This document shows positions 26,594-32,563 of a stretch of 41,676 bases of DNA, one piece after another; position 1 is the first letter of the stretch, and every line of letters begins with the position of its first letter. A program made the translations under genes and the position numbers. The stretch is from a virus. The notes beneath the pieces are model-generated. The model saw only the letters and a list, made by a program, of their open reading frames with translations, was not told the DNA's origin and made no database searches. The stretch spans positions 1-41,676 of the IMG/VR virus record IMGVR_UViG_3300050821_000482; one strand, written 5' to 3'.

Positions 26594-27077
26594 TCTTCTT
26601 AGCAAATGGGTTAATGAATGGTTGTTTAGGCCAATCTTTAGTAAAGTTATCCCATCTTGCTTTCTTAGCAGCATGTACAGATCCATACTTACGTATATCT
26701 CTACATCTAATTGCATTTTCAGACATACTATAATTATTCTTCTTAGCATTTTTTATCTGTTGAGTCATAACACTTCTAATCTGTTCTTTCTTAATTGGAC
26801 TTAGCCACTTCCAAAGTACACACATTATGTGTTGAACATACTCAGCTCTTGCAGTTTGATATCTCCACATCCATTTAGTATCTCCATGACTATCTTTTCC
26901 ATTCTTATTTAATCCAATAGTACCAAATCCGCCTATAGCTGTCTTAAATCTATCTAAAACAAATCGATCACTCTGACCCATATTAACTGCTGCAACATTA
27001 TACTCACGAAGTATAGAGTTGCCTTCTCCATCAAACAACCCAGCCGCCCAAGCAAGTTCTTCTTTATCGAAAGTCAT
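26574..27077 (-). CDS. LAGLIDADG-like homing endonuclease upstream of terminase
   Basis: 167 residues with LAWAAGLFDGEGNSIL (8-23), a standard LAGLIDADG helix with DGEG, followed by strands and a basic C-terminus (KKARWDNFTKDWPKQ). The single motif suggests a homodimer. It has the strongest ribosome binding site in this part of the operon (AAGGAGG). Its 3' end overlaps the terminase start. This kind of gene is typically a selfish element targeting a nearby conserved gene, here perhaps the terminase of related phages. No intein or intron boundary is seen in the terminase itself. Confidence 0.85.
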   Translation of the reverse strand: MTFDKEELAWAAGLFDGEGNSILREYNVAAVNMGQSDRFVLDRFKTAIGGFGTIGLNKNGKDSHGDTKWMWRYQTARAEYVQHIMCVLWKWLSPIKKEQIRSVMTQQIKNAKKNNYSMSENAIRCRDIRKYGSVHAAKKARWDNFTKDWPKQPFINPFAKKNDASTA

Positions 27078-27102
27078 TTTTCCTCCTTAGAGGAGTTTGC
27101 GA

Positions 27103-27543
27103 TTATCCGTTCGAGAAATAATCACCAATCTTTGTTTGTTCATCAACAGAGTGACCTAATGACTGTAAAAGATATAGAACATTATCTATCCAGTTAGTTT
27201 CCTGTGTATCAGTCCAATGTCTAGCAAATTCACCAAATGTCATCGACAATGTATAAACATGAGAATTGCCGATTTGAATCCGTAGCAATTGATCGTAAAG
27301 ATGATTCCAACCATCTTCATCATTTAGAAATACTGAAATGCCTTCAGTCCCAGTAACAGCACCGTTCCAGTTTGGTATTTTCAGGTCGCCTGGATTATGA
27401 GCTCTTGTAGGAACAGTACCAGGAACACCAAAGCCCTCAGCGTGTGCAATTGCTTTCCCCAAATCAATTACAGTCTGAGGATACTTTGGCATTCGTCTTC
27501 TCGCCTTTCGGCGCTCCTCTCCGCTTCTTATCTCATCACTCAT
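27103..27543 (-). CDS. Lytic-transglycosylase/endolysin-like protein
   Basis: 146 residues from the ATG at 27543 (an upstream start at 27585 overlaps the previous gene). The pattern IAHAEGFGVPGTVPTRAHNPGDL, then GTEGISVFLNDEDGWNHLYDQLLRI and FARHWTDTQETNW, matches phage virion-associated or lytic muramidase-like proteins of the NPGDL/GF type. The Glu in HAEGF is the likely catalytic acid. No signal peptide. It is placed between the membrane/Ig-like genes and the terminase, so it may act in lysis or as a particle-bound wall enzyme at entry. Confidence 0.72.
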   Translation of the reverse strand: MSDEIRSGEERRKARRRMPKYPQTVIDLGKAIAHAEGFGVPGTVPTRAHNPGDLKIPNWNGAVTGTEGISVFLNDEDGWNHLYDQLLRIQIGNSHVYTLSMTFGEFARHWTDTQETNWIDNVLYLLQSLGHSVDEQTKIGDYFSNG

Positions 27544-27556
27544 CGTCGAATCAATT

Positions 27557-28057
27557 TCACGCAGGAGTTCCAAAAGCAATAGCAACCTGGCTGATTCCGG
27601 CTGGTGTTACCTGAATAGTTCCAGTTGCACTCGCTAGAGCTACAGGCGGAGTAGCAGAAGAATTAATCACTACGCTAATAGTGACGCTTCCTGCTTTTCC
27701 TGCGCTAGCGCAAACAGCACTCAGGCCATCAACTGACGGAGTGACTGTAACAACAGTAGGATCAGATGATGTCCAAACTACCAAATCACCATCAGGAATA
27801 GGAACTACATTTCCATTAGAATCCTCTGGAGTGATTGTAGCACTAAGTTTCTGCGTATCCGTCATTACGGCTGCGGCTGGAGTTCCGGGAATTGTTGGCA
27901 TTGATTCGCTCTTTTCTAAAGCTGCTGTTAACGCCTTTTCGACTGGTTTGCTGAATCTAAGGTTAAGTCTATGAATCCATCTATGTTCATGTCGATGAAT
28001 GTTTATCGTAATGTTGTATATGTCCGACAACCTCTTTCTCCAAGAATCAAGGAACAT
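27557..28057 (-). CDS. Ig-like (Big-type) domain protein
   Basis: 166 residues. Residues about 65-150 form one bacterial Ig-like repeat: LSATITPEDSNGNVVPIPDGDLVVWTSSDPTVVTVTPSVDG followed by GSVTISVVI, the usual (V)xWTSSDPxVxTV core of Big_2-type domains. The basic N-terminus before residue 50 is unusual; an internal ATG at 27901 is an alternative start. Such domains in phages decorate particles and bind carbohydrate weakly. It overlaps the FN3-like gene by 11 bases. Confidence 0.75.
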   Translation of the reverse strand: MFLDSWRKRLSDIYNITINIHRHEHRWIHRLNLRFSKPVEKALTAALEKSESMPTIPGTPAAAVMTDTQKLSATITPEDSNGNVVPIPDGDLVVWTSSDPTVVTVTPSVDGLSAVCASAGKAGSVTISVVINSSATPPVALASATGTIQVTPAGISQVAIAFGTPA

Positions 28058-28667
28058 TAATTATTCGGTTAACCGAGCTAGTATCAGCTTTACAACCATT
28101 AACATCAGTTGCAGAAACTACTAATGTATAAGCTCCGCTTGTAGAAGGAGCATTGAAGTTAATTCCTGCTGTCTTCGACAAATCTAACGTCTTGCTGTCA
28201 GCTCCATTGATTGTGGAGATAGCATTGCCGTTGAGAGTTGCAGTAATGTTCACTATCTTATTAACTGATGTGATAGTCCACAATAACTGTCCAAGGCCGT
28301 TAGCAGCTAGCGAAGACGTGAAAGACAAGACTCGAAGCTGAATAACATTATTTCCACCGCTATCTAAACATGGATTAGGTTGCGGCGTCGTGAAAATAAC
28401 CTCTGGAGTCATTCCTGAAAAAGCAGTTGCTGTACGAGCCTGCAAAGCAAAGTAATATTTAGTAGCTGGATTCAAGTTTGGAACTACTACTGAAAGCAAA
28501 GGAGCAGAAACATCTATTGTAGTTGTATAAACTCCAGTTGCTGTTCCATAATATAATCTATAGACAGTAACATTCTCAGCTGGAGGATTAGCTTGCCAAG
28601 AAGCCGTTGCCGTTTGCAGTGTAAGACCAGAAACTAAAGACAAGGAGAATAGAAGGCTAACTAACAT
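28047..28667 (-). CDS. Secreted or surface FN3-like protein
   Basis: 206 residues with a hydrophobic N-terminus (LVSLLFSLSLVSGLTL) that looks like a signal peptide or an anchor. Residues about 22-92 have the fibronectin type III pattern: ASWQANPPAENVTVYRLYYG, VPNLNPATKYYFALQA. A second beta domain follows with one Cys pair. It starts in a TAATG overlap. It could reside on the host surface late in infection or on the particle. Confidence 0.72.
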   Translation of the reverse strand: MLVSLLFSLSLVSGLTLQTATASWQANPPAENVTVYRLYYGTATGVYTTTIDVSAPLLSVVVPNLNPATKYYFALQARTATAFSGMTPEVIFTTPQPNPCLDSGGNNVIQLRVLSFTSSLAANGLGQLLWTITSVNKIVNITATLNGNAISTINGADSKTLDLSKTAGINFNAPSTSGAYTLVVSATDVNGCKADTSSVNRIINVP

Positions 28668-29020
28668 TAGAAACTCTTTCCTCCAATATATGTAACTGTT
28701 ACACTACCACCTGCACCTGTAACACCTGTTACGATTCTAGCTCGAACAAACTGGAATATTCCAGTAGCTTGAATCATTAAATCAGTTGCAGATAGTATCG
28801 TCGTTAATGCCCCAATAACGGCCCATGTTCCAGTATCTAATGTAGGATCAGTTCCAGCTTCTATTTGTATAGTCCCTGTAGTTACTGTTCCTGCTCCAGT
28901 AATTATCCATGTATGGTTTCTCCAACTCATAGGGAGTGCTAAGACTGTTCCATTCCCAGTAGTTGCTGCTACTTGTTGCTGGAATGGCACTCCACTCATT
29001 GCCGCAACGACTGTTGCCAT
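28667..29020 (-). CDS. Small beta-rich protein, unknown
   Basis: 117 residues, Thr/Val/Gly/Ala-rich with strand alternation, no Cys and few charges. It resembles the other small late beta proteins at 7500-7874 and 17689-18027 in style, and is translationally coupled to the FN3-like gene. Possibly a decoration or fibre component. Confidence 0.6.
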   Translation of the reverse strand: MATVVAAMSGVPFQQQVAATTGNGTVLALPMSWRNHTWIITGAGTVTTGTIQIEAGTDPTLDTGTWAVIGALTTILSATDLMIQATGIFQFVRARIVTGVTGAGGSVTVTYIGGKSF

Positions 29021-29037
29021 CAGTTAATCCTCTCTAT

Positions 29038-29181
29038 TCATCCGAATAGACTTGCAGCAACCCAACAAGCTAATCCAGCCGCACAGAGTCTATTCCAATA
29101 TGGTTCAGTTGGAGTGAATGGAATAGCCGCTAATACAAATAATACAAATGCAAACACCAACAAGAGAAGATGCATATTCAT
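29038..29181 (-). CDS. Small two-helix membrane protein
   Basis: A 47-residue frame with a clear AGGAG ribosome binding site. It has a hydrophobic helix at residues 4-20 (LLLLVFAFVLFVLAAI), a short polar TPTEPYWNR turn, and a second helix (LCAAGLACWVAASLF). Two membrane segments in under 50 residues is typical of small phage inner-membrane proteins. A holin-like role is possible because lysis-type genes surround it. Confidence 0.72.
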   Translation of the reverse strand: MNMHLLLLVFAFVLFVLAAIPFTPTEPYWNRLCAAGLACWVAASLFG

Positions 29182-29354
29182 GTTTTTCTCCTAGATCGGA
29201 GGAATTTATTAACATTTACATCAAGAACATGAATTCTACATTCTTGATCTTCTTTCCAACAAATACCACAAAATTCTGAAATCCAAAGGCTATTACATCT
29301 AGAATGTAGAAATTTTATATTACCATTTTTGAGGCGAACTATTTGCCAACTCAT
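29178..29354 (-). CDS. Small Cys-rich protein
   Basis: A 58-residue frame coupled on both sides by ATGA overlaps (29178-29181 and 29351-29354). Four Cys (CNSLW, CGIC, ECR) lie in the middle third and could bind one zinc. The rest is mixed beta and basic. Function unknown; the exact coupling strongly supports a real gene. Confidence 0.65.
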   Translation of the reverse strand: MSWQIVRLKNGNIKFLHSRCNSLWISEFCGICWKEDQECRIHVLDVNVNKFLRSRRKT

Positions 29355-29548
29355 GCAGCCTTTACCTCAACTACATGCGTTGCTGGTGCTACTGCTGCTG
29401 CATGAGCTAATCCTACTTGAACAGCCTTAGCTAGCAATGGAGGATTAGATGCAAACAGATTAAGTAGAGTAGTGAGAAGAGTCTCAGCAAGTTGAGGATT
29501 CTTCTCGAAGACGTTTAAGACTGTCGTTAGAAGTGCTCCCCAGTTCAT
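29351..29548 (-). CDS. Small hydrophobic protein with internal duplication
   Basis: 65 residues, nearly all Leu/Ala/Val/Thr, with an internal repeat: LLTTVLNVFEKNPQLA is followed by LLTTLLNLFASNPPLLA. The two amphipathic helices suggest membrane association or a helical hairpin. It sits next to the two-TM gene and the PAP2 gene in the lysis/membrane cluster, so it may be a holin or antiholin partner. No named family. Confidence 0.65.
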   Translation of the reverse strand: MNWGALLTTVLNVFEKNPQLAETLLTTLLNLFASNPPLLAKAVQVGLAHAAAVAPATHVVEVKAA

Positions 29549-29564
29549 TTCTTCCTTCTTTCGG

Positions 29565-30056
29565 CTAATAGACGATTTCAGGAGGTTGTGTATATTTAAT
29601 TAATCTACTAGTGATTATTCCAGCCGCTAGCCCTGTTAGAACATCAGTCAAGTAATGCTTGTTTGCGGCCATTCGGAGATATCCTGCTGAAGCTCCTAAT
29701 GGAATGCTAACGGCTAAGGATGATCCCATTGCGGCTAATTCGGTATGCTCAGAGAAGAATGATTTGTTATCACTCATATCCGGCCGTTGCCTACTTACTA
29801 AAATCTTAATCAATTCTGTAATGCCTACGTCTAATCCAGTTCGTAGTGCTTGTTTCTCAAATGCCAACCTTCGGTTGCTAGAATGGTAAGACTTAATTGT
29901 ATCTATTGTGATGCTCGCAGCAGTTGGAATATAACTAGCAATATTCGCTGCGTTAGTATTACTCCAGGTTGGATTAGGGGGATCTAATACGGTTGGCTGG
30001 CCTTCGGCCATTAAAGGATAGCTGAGAACGGCCGTTAGGACTAATAGAATCTTCAT
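29565..30056 (-). CDS. PAP2 superfamily phosphatase, exported
   Basis: 163 residues with an N-terminal hydrophobic signal-type segment (ILLVLTAVLSYPLMAEG). The catalytic motifs of the PAP2 family are present: K84-x6-R91-P92 (KILVSRQRP), His104 in FSEHT (equivalent to PSGH), and R128-x5-H134-x3-D138 (RMAANKHYLTD). The family removes phosphate from lipid phosphates such as phosphatidate or undecaprenyl pyrophosphate at the periplasmic face. It is ATGA-coupled to the membrane protein upstream. In a lysis cluster it could interfere with cell-wall lipid carrier recycling; this role is inference. Confidence 0.85.
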   Translation of the reverse strand: MKILLVLTAVLSYPLMAEGQPTVLDPPNPTWSNTNAANIASYIPTAASITIDTIKSYHSSNRRLAFEKQALRTGLDVGITELIKILVSRQRPDMSDNKSFFSEHTELAAMGSSLAVSIPLGASAGYLRMAANKHYLTDVLTGLAAGIITSRLIKYTQPPEIVY

Positions 30057-30430
30057 CGTCCCAGATACATTTCTTGAGGTTTAGGACCAATCCCACCAAT
30101 AGCAGCATGATTAGTGCGTGAGAAATAGAATCCTACAACATTACCACATACAAAAGAAAGAAATGCTGAAACTTCAATTTGCTTCAGCATTGCTATGATA
30201 GCTGCAATCATGGAAACCACAATTACACTAATTGCAATAGTTGCCTGTGTGTATTCCCAGATGAGATTAATTTTACGCTGAGCGGCCGTTGTGATGTCTT
30301 GTTGATCAGTTGTAGTAGGTGGCAATGAAGGATATGCGGCTGGTGGAGTAAGAGGAACATTACTCTCTACTATCTTTACTGGAACTGGATGTGACTGATT
30401 TATAACTTCAACCGGCTGAGCATCTAACAA
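30053..30430 (-). CDS. Two-TM membrane protein, holin candidate
   Basis: 125 residues, starting at TTG (30430) with a GAGGGG ribosome binding site. The first 45 residues are Pro/Thr/Gln-rich and soluble. Then come two hydrophobic stretches: ATIAISVIVVSMIAAIIAML (about 63-82) and AFLSFVCGNVVGFYF (about 88-103), with a short polar turn between. The C-terminal tail ends in PKPQEMYLGR. The layout fits a two-helix holin with a long N-terminal tail, or a spanin-like partner. It is followed by the PAP2 gene. Confidence 0.7.
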   Translation of the reverse strand: MLDAQPVEVINQSHPVPVKIVESNVPLTPPAAYPSLPPTTTDQQDITTAAQRKINLIWEYTQATIAISVIVVSMIAAIIAMLKQIEVSAFLSFVCGNVVGFYFSRTNHAAIGGIGPKPQEMYLGR

Positions 30431-30456
30431 ATAGCACCCCTCTGCTATTACTGCAA

Positions 30457-30945
30457 CTATTGAACCTCGATTACTTCGTAGTCTGTCAATGTCTTTTGCT
30501 CTGGGGTATAGAAGTGATAATGTACTTCTCGATCTTTATTGTTTTTCAATGCTTCGTTACGCTCTCGCCGAATGCTTTCTACGACTTTCGAAGCGGCCAT
30601 TATAGCTGCTGGGAGTTTATCTGGTTTGACTTCGTCAAGTTTATTTGAAAGGCTTGATATGGAACTAGTCAAAAGCTTTAATGCAGTGTCATGAGCTAGT
30701 CCTAAGCTTATTTGAGCTTCATTGTTCTCCAATATCTGATCTAATAGTGGAGCATCTGATTCATCATTCAGCTTCGGTTCTATTCGAGTCGGTTCTATTC
30801 GCAGCTTCGCAGCTTCGGCTTTTGGCGGGATAAAAATGGCCATTGCGGCTTTAGCTTTTGCATTCGTCTTCGATTCTCTCAGACGATTAATAAGATTTAA
30901 TGGACTGTTAAGTCTTTTAGAAGCCTCGTCGTTATTGATTATCAT
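30457..30945 (-). CDS. Helical protein, possible small terminase
   Basis: 162 residues, mostly helical: a basic N-terminal region (RLRESKTNAKAKAAMAIFIPPKAEAAKLR), an acidic linker, then a long helical bundle (about 65-135) and a HYHFYTPEQKTLTDYEVIEV tail. It has a good AGGATTAGGA ribosome binding site. Early position in the late operon and helical, two-faced charge make a small terminase subunit possible, but the large subunit is 4 kb downstream and no DNA-binding helix-turn-helix is obvious. Treated as unknown. Confidence 0.55.
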   Translation of the reverse strand: MIINNDEASKRLNSPLNLINRLRESKTNAKAKAAMAIFIPPKAEAAKLRIEPTRIEPKLNDESDAPLLDQILENNEAQISLGLAHDTALKLLTSSISSLSNKLDEVKPDKLPAAIMAASKVVESIRRERNEALKNNKDREVHYHFYTPEQKTLTDYEVIEVQ

Positions 30946-30957
30946 ATTCCTAATCCT

Positions 30958-31155
30958 CTAATCGGCGGAGCCGTCTCTAATCAAAAGCTTGCAGTCTCCG
31001 CAGAAAGCAATATTATAATGACGACTATTCTTATTCATAATTTTATTTGGATACTGGCAATCACAATAAATCTTAGGAAACGTAACTCTATCGCTGGCTC
31101 TCTTCGCTATCCCGCTTGCGGCTATTAATGCTCGTCTTTCTGATTCTCTACTCAT
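30958..31155 (-). CDS. Zinc-ribbon-like small protein, first gene of the late operon
   Basis: 65 residues from the ATG at 31155 (an in-frame GTG at 31164 is an alternative). Basic helical first third, then CDC, then FCGDCK: four Cys in the layout of a small zinc ribbon. It is the first gene after the near-consensus leftward promoter at 31194-31222, so it would be made first and most in the late transcript. It could be a regulator, but no DNA-binding fold is proven. Confidence 0.62.
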   Translation of the reverse strand: MSRESERRALIAASGIAKRASDRVTFPKIYCDCQYPNKIMNKNSRHYNIAFCGDCKLLIRDGSAD

Positions 31156-31193
31156 TTGATACACTATTCCTGCCTGCTCCGACTATCCAAGCT

Positions 31194-31222
31194 AGTATAG
31201 TGAGTTCAGATTTTCCTGTCAA
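31194..31222 (-). promoter_or_regulatory. Near-consensus leftward sigma-70 promoter of the late operon
   Basis: On the minus strand TTGACA (plus 31217-31222), a 17-base spacer and TATACT (plus 31194-31199). This is a full -35 and a near-perfect -10 with ideal spacing, upstream of the first late gene. The spacer contains a TCTGAA half-site identical to those in the array further upstream, so binding there would block or shape the promoter. Confidence 0.85.
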
Positions 31223-31255
31223 GCCCTCAAAAGTCTAGCAAAAATCGCCGAGGAG

Positions 31256-31306
31256 TCTGAAAAGTTCAGATTTTGTCTGAAGATTTCAGATTCTGATTTT
31301 TTCAGA
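31256..31306. promoter_or_regulatory. Array of three TCTGAA-N3-TTCAGA inverted repeats
   Basis: Three 15-bp inverted repeats: 31256-31270 and 31276-31290 are perfect with AAG and GAT centres, and 31292-31306 has one mismatch (TCTGAT). The first two start 20 bases apart, about two helical turns, and the third follows 16 bases on. A further half-site lies inside the leftward promoter. This is the usual look of an operator series for a dimeric regulator. A weak hairpin plus T-run reading on the third copy (terminator) is an alternative. Confidence 0.65.
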
Positions 31307-31451
31307 ATTTTTATTTTATTTTTTAAACTCCACAGAGTATGTCTTTTTTCATTCAAGTGTGATTTATTATTTCTTTCATTAAAGAGTGATGAATAGTCCG
31401 CACTGTATTGCAAGCCGGAGTCCCAAAATATGGTGGCTCCTGGGTAGGGTC

Positions 31452-31467
31452 TGGCACAGTATTTGCT
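31452..31467 (+). promoter_or_regulatory. Sigma-54-like promoter motif, rightward
   Basis: TGGCAC at 31452-31457 followed after five bases by TTGCT at 31463-31467. GG and GC are exactly 12 bases apart, as in the sigma-54 consensus TGGCAC-N5-TTGCA. One match can occur by chance, and no such promoter is needed to explain the early genes. It stays a candidate. Confidence 0.35.
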
Positions 31468-31574
31468 ATTAGCTATACTATAACTAGAAATACCATTCCA
31501 GGAAGACTAAAGTTCGCTAATCCGCAGCGGCATAAACCGTGCCTTCGGCACGTATATACAAGATGTAGTATGTT

Positions 31575-31630
31575 GCGGCCGTTGTCATACCAGATGTTGT
31601 GTATGAACGGCCGTTAGCGACCTGGTATGA
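31575..31630 (+). other. Possible pseudoknot before the first rightward gene
   Basis: Two interleaved helices: CGGCCGTT (31576-31583) with AACGGCCG (31606-31613), and TCATACCAG (31585-31593) with CTGGTATGA (31622-31630). The order 5'A-5'B-3'A-3'B makes an H-type pseudoknot if both form. The second helix would bury the ATG at 31627. The short loop of one base between helices may strain it, so the two helices might instead be alternatives. A small hairpin (GTGCC-TTC-GGCAC, 31539-31551) precedes it. Confidence 0.4.
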
Positions 31631-31818
31631 GCTATGCTTTATATACTGTCATGAAGCCTCTCACGGTCAACCAAGCACTAAACAAAGGACTGACAAGCGA
31701 ACAGATTAGACTTGAAATAGAACACTGGGAGCAAGTCAAAATGGATGCTCACTTCCGACTGTTCTGGCTTGGTTTGCTAGGCCACAAAAAGGTAGGTGAA
31801 AAGGAAGAAAACTCTTGA
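31627..31818 (+). CDS. Small helical protein, first early gene
   Basis: 63 residues with no clear ribosome binding site at the ATG at 31627 (buried in a predicted helix); an ATG at codon 9 is an alternative start. The sequence is helical (VNQALNKGLTSEQIRLEIEHWEQVK) followed by a short hydrophobic patch FRLFWLGLLG and a charged tail. It overlaps the next promoter by four bases at its end. Unknown function. Confidence 0.5.
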   Translation: MSYALYTVMKPLTVNQALNKGLTSEQIRLEIEHWEQVKMDAHFRLFWLGLLGHKKVGEKEENS

Positions 31819-31843
31819 CACCGACTCGAAAACGTGAGACAAT
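31815..31843 (+). promoter_or_regulatory. Rightward sigma-70 promoter P1
   Basis: TTGACA at 31815-31820, a 17-base spacer and GACAAT at 31838-31843. Perfect -35, good spacing and a -10 with one main deviation. Transcription would begin near 31850, exactly where a stem-loop starts, and lead into the 160-residue gene at 31901. Confidence 0.8.
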
Positions 31844-31850
31844 CTCTCTA

Positions 31851-31884
31851 GTCGCTTCAACCGGGAATTAACCTGGCAAGCGAC
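31851..31884 (+). promoter_or_regulatory. 5'-terminal mRNA stem-loop
   Basis: GTCGCTT (31851-31857) pairs with AAGCGAC (31878-31884), and within it CCGGG (31861-31865) pairs with CCTGG (31872-31876) around an AATTAA loop with one G-T pair. It begins at the predicted start of the P1 transcript and ends before the ribosome binding site (GGAAAAG). Such hairpins at the 5' end usually protect mRNA from decay; that role is inferred. Confidence 0.6.
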
Positions 31885-31900
31885 AACAAAGGAAAAGAAA

Positions 31901-32383
31901 ATGACTACAGTAGCACTCAGCAAGGCAGACGAAAAGGCAGAAGCGAAGGCAGCGCGTGAAGCGAGACAGGCAGAAATTGATGCGAAGGAATTGGTTTTGA
32001 ATAAGGACCGTTCAGGAAAGGGAACGCGAGTTGCAATTGGTTTGACTCGCGGTCGTAATCCGCAAATGGTTCAATACGAGGCGTTTGACGAAACTCAGCC
32101 TGATACGCTTCCAAAGACGATTAGTGAGTTTATGGATTTGACTCACGTATCTGATGAACCCACAATTATGGGTTATTTGATTGACGGATTCAATTCTGCC
32201 AATCAGACTGCGGCTAGTGACCCTTCGGCTGAGTTTGTAGATGCAACCTGGCCGGAAGACGTTCAGAAACAGTTCAAAATCGTTGTCAAGAATTACGCTA
32301 ACGCGACTGGCGTTTCAATCGAGGATGCAGTGGCTTTGATTAAGCCGGGAATTGTTGCTTCTCAGTTGAAGGCGGGCAAGTGA
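31901..32383 (+). CDS. Abundant-type early protein, unknown
   Basis: 160 residues. A charged Lys/Ala/Glu helix (residues 8-35) precedes a compact domain: VAIGLTRGRNPQMVQYEAFDE, then SEFMDLTHVSDEPTIMGYLIDGFN and a helical C-terminus. It has its own strong promoter, a 5' hairpin and a GGAAAAG ribosome binding site, and uses more G/C-ending codons than its neighbours, signs of high expression. No family recognised; DNA or nucleoid binding is possible. Confidence 0.75.
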   Translation: MTTVALSKADEKAEAKAAREARQAEIDAKELVLNKDRSGKGTRVAIGLTRGRNPQMVQYEAFDETQPDTLPKTISEFMDLTHVSDEPTIMGYLIDGFNSANQTAASDPSAEFVDATWPEDVQKQFKIVVKNYANATGVSIEDAVALIKPGIVASQLKAGK

Positions 32384-32478
32384 AGAAAGTAAGAATCCAG
32401 AAAAACTGCTTTCTTCTGTCTCTACTCCAAAAGGTGAAGAAAGAGAAAATCTGGTGCAACAATAGTCGTCTCAATTAG
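32380..32478 (+). CDS. Very small basic protein, GTG start
   Basis: A 32-residue frame starting at GTG that overlaps the upstream TGA (GTGA), with GAAGGCGGG as ribosome binding site. Basic and amphipathic (KKVRIQKNCFLLSLLQKVKKEK). Its coupling suggests that it could be translated, but the size makes it uncertain. Confidence 0.4.
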   Translation: MKKVRIQKNCFLLSLLQKVKKEKIWCNNSRLN

Positions 32479-32493
32479 CTAGATAATACTCGA

Positions 32494-32542
32494 AACGGCC
32501 GTTTATTATGAGTGAACGGCCGTCTTACGCAATTAAGCGTAA
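32494..32542 (+). other. Two adjacent hairpins built from an AACGGCCGTT repeat
   Basis: AACGGCCGTT occurs at 32494-32503 and as AACGGCCGTC at 32515-32524. The copies pair over nine bases with an 11-base loop. Next to them TTACGC (32525-32530) and GCGTAA (32537-32542) form a second six-bp hairpin with an AATTAA loop. No T-run follows, so this is not a standard terminator; a processed or protected mRNA end or a protein site is possible. Confidence 0.5.
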
Positions 32543-32563
32543 CTGATGAGAGTTAAAAACAAT

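Noticed and set aside
26594-26749. N-terminal extension of the terminase frame
   Set aside because: It overlaps the LAGLIDADG-like gene in another frame, has no terminase-like sequence, and the ATG at 26593 gives a normal terminase N-terminus.
31200-31310. CRISPR-like direct repeats (TTCAGATT copies)
   Set aside because: Repeats are too short and too close, and are explained as operator half-sites.
31291-31330. Rho-independent terminator (TTCTGA/TCAGAA plus T-rich tract)
   Set aside because: The stem is short and AT-rich; the sequence fits better as the third copy of the TCTGAA-N3-TTCAGA array, though a weak terminator cannot be excluded.
31408-31617. Plus-strand frame of 69 codons in the control region
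   Set aside because: It starts at TTG without a ribosome binding site, crosses the sigma-54-like motif and hairpins, and its product has no family-like pattern.
32543-32562. CTGATGAG string after a hairpin, like part of a hammerhead ribozyme core
   Set aside because: The needed stem II and the GAAA element are absent; only one half of the core is present.
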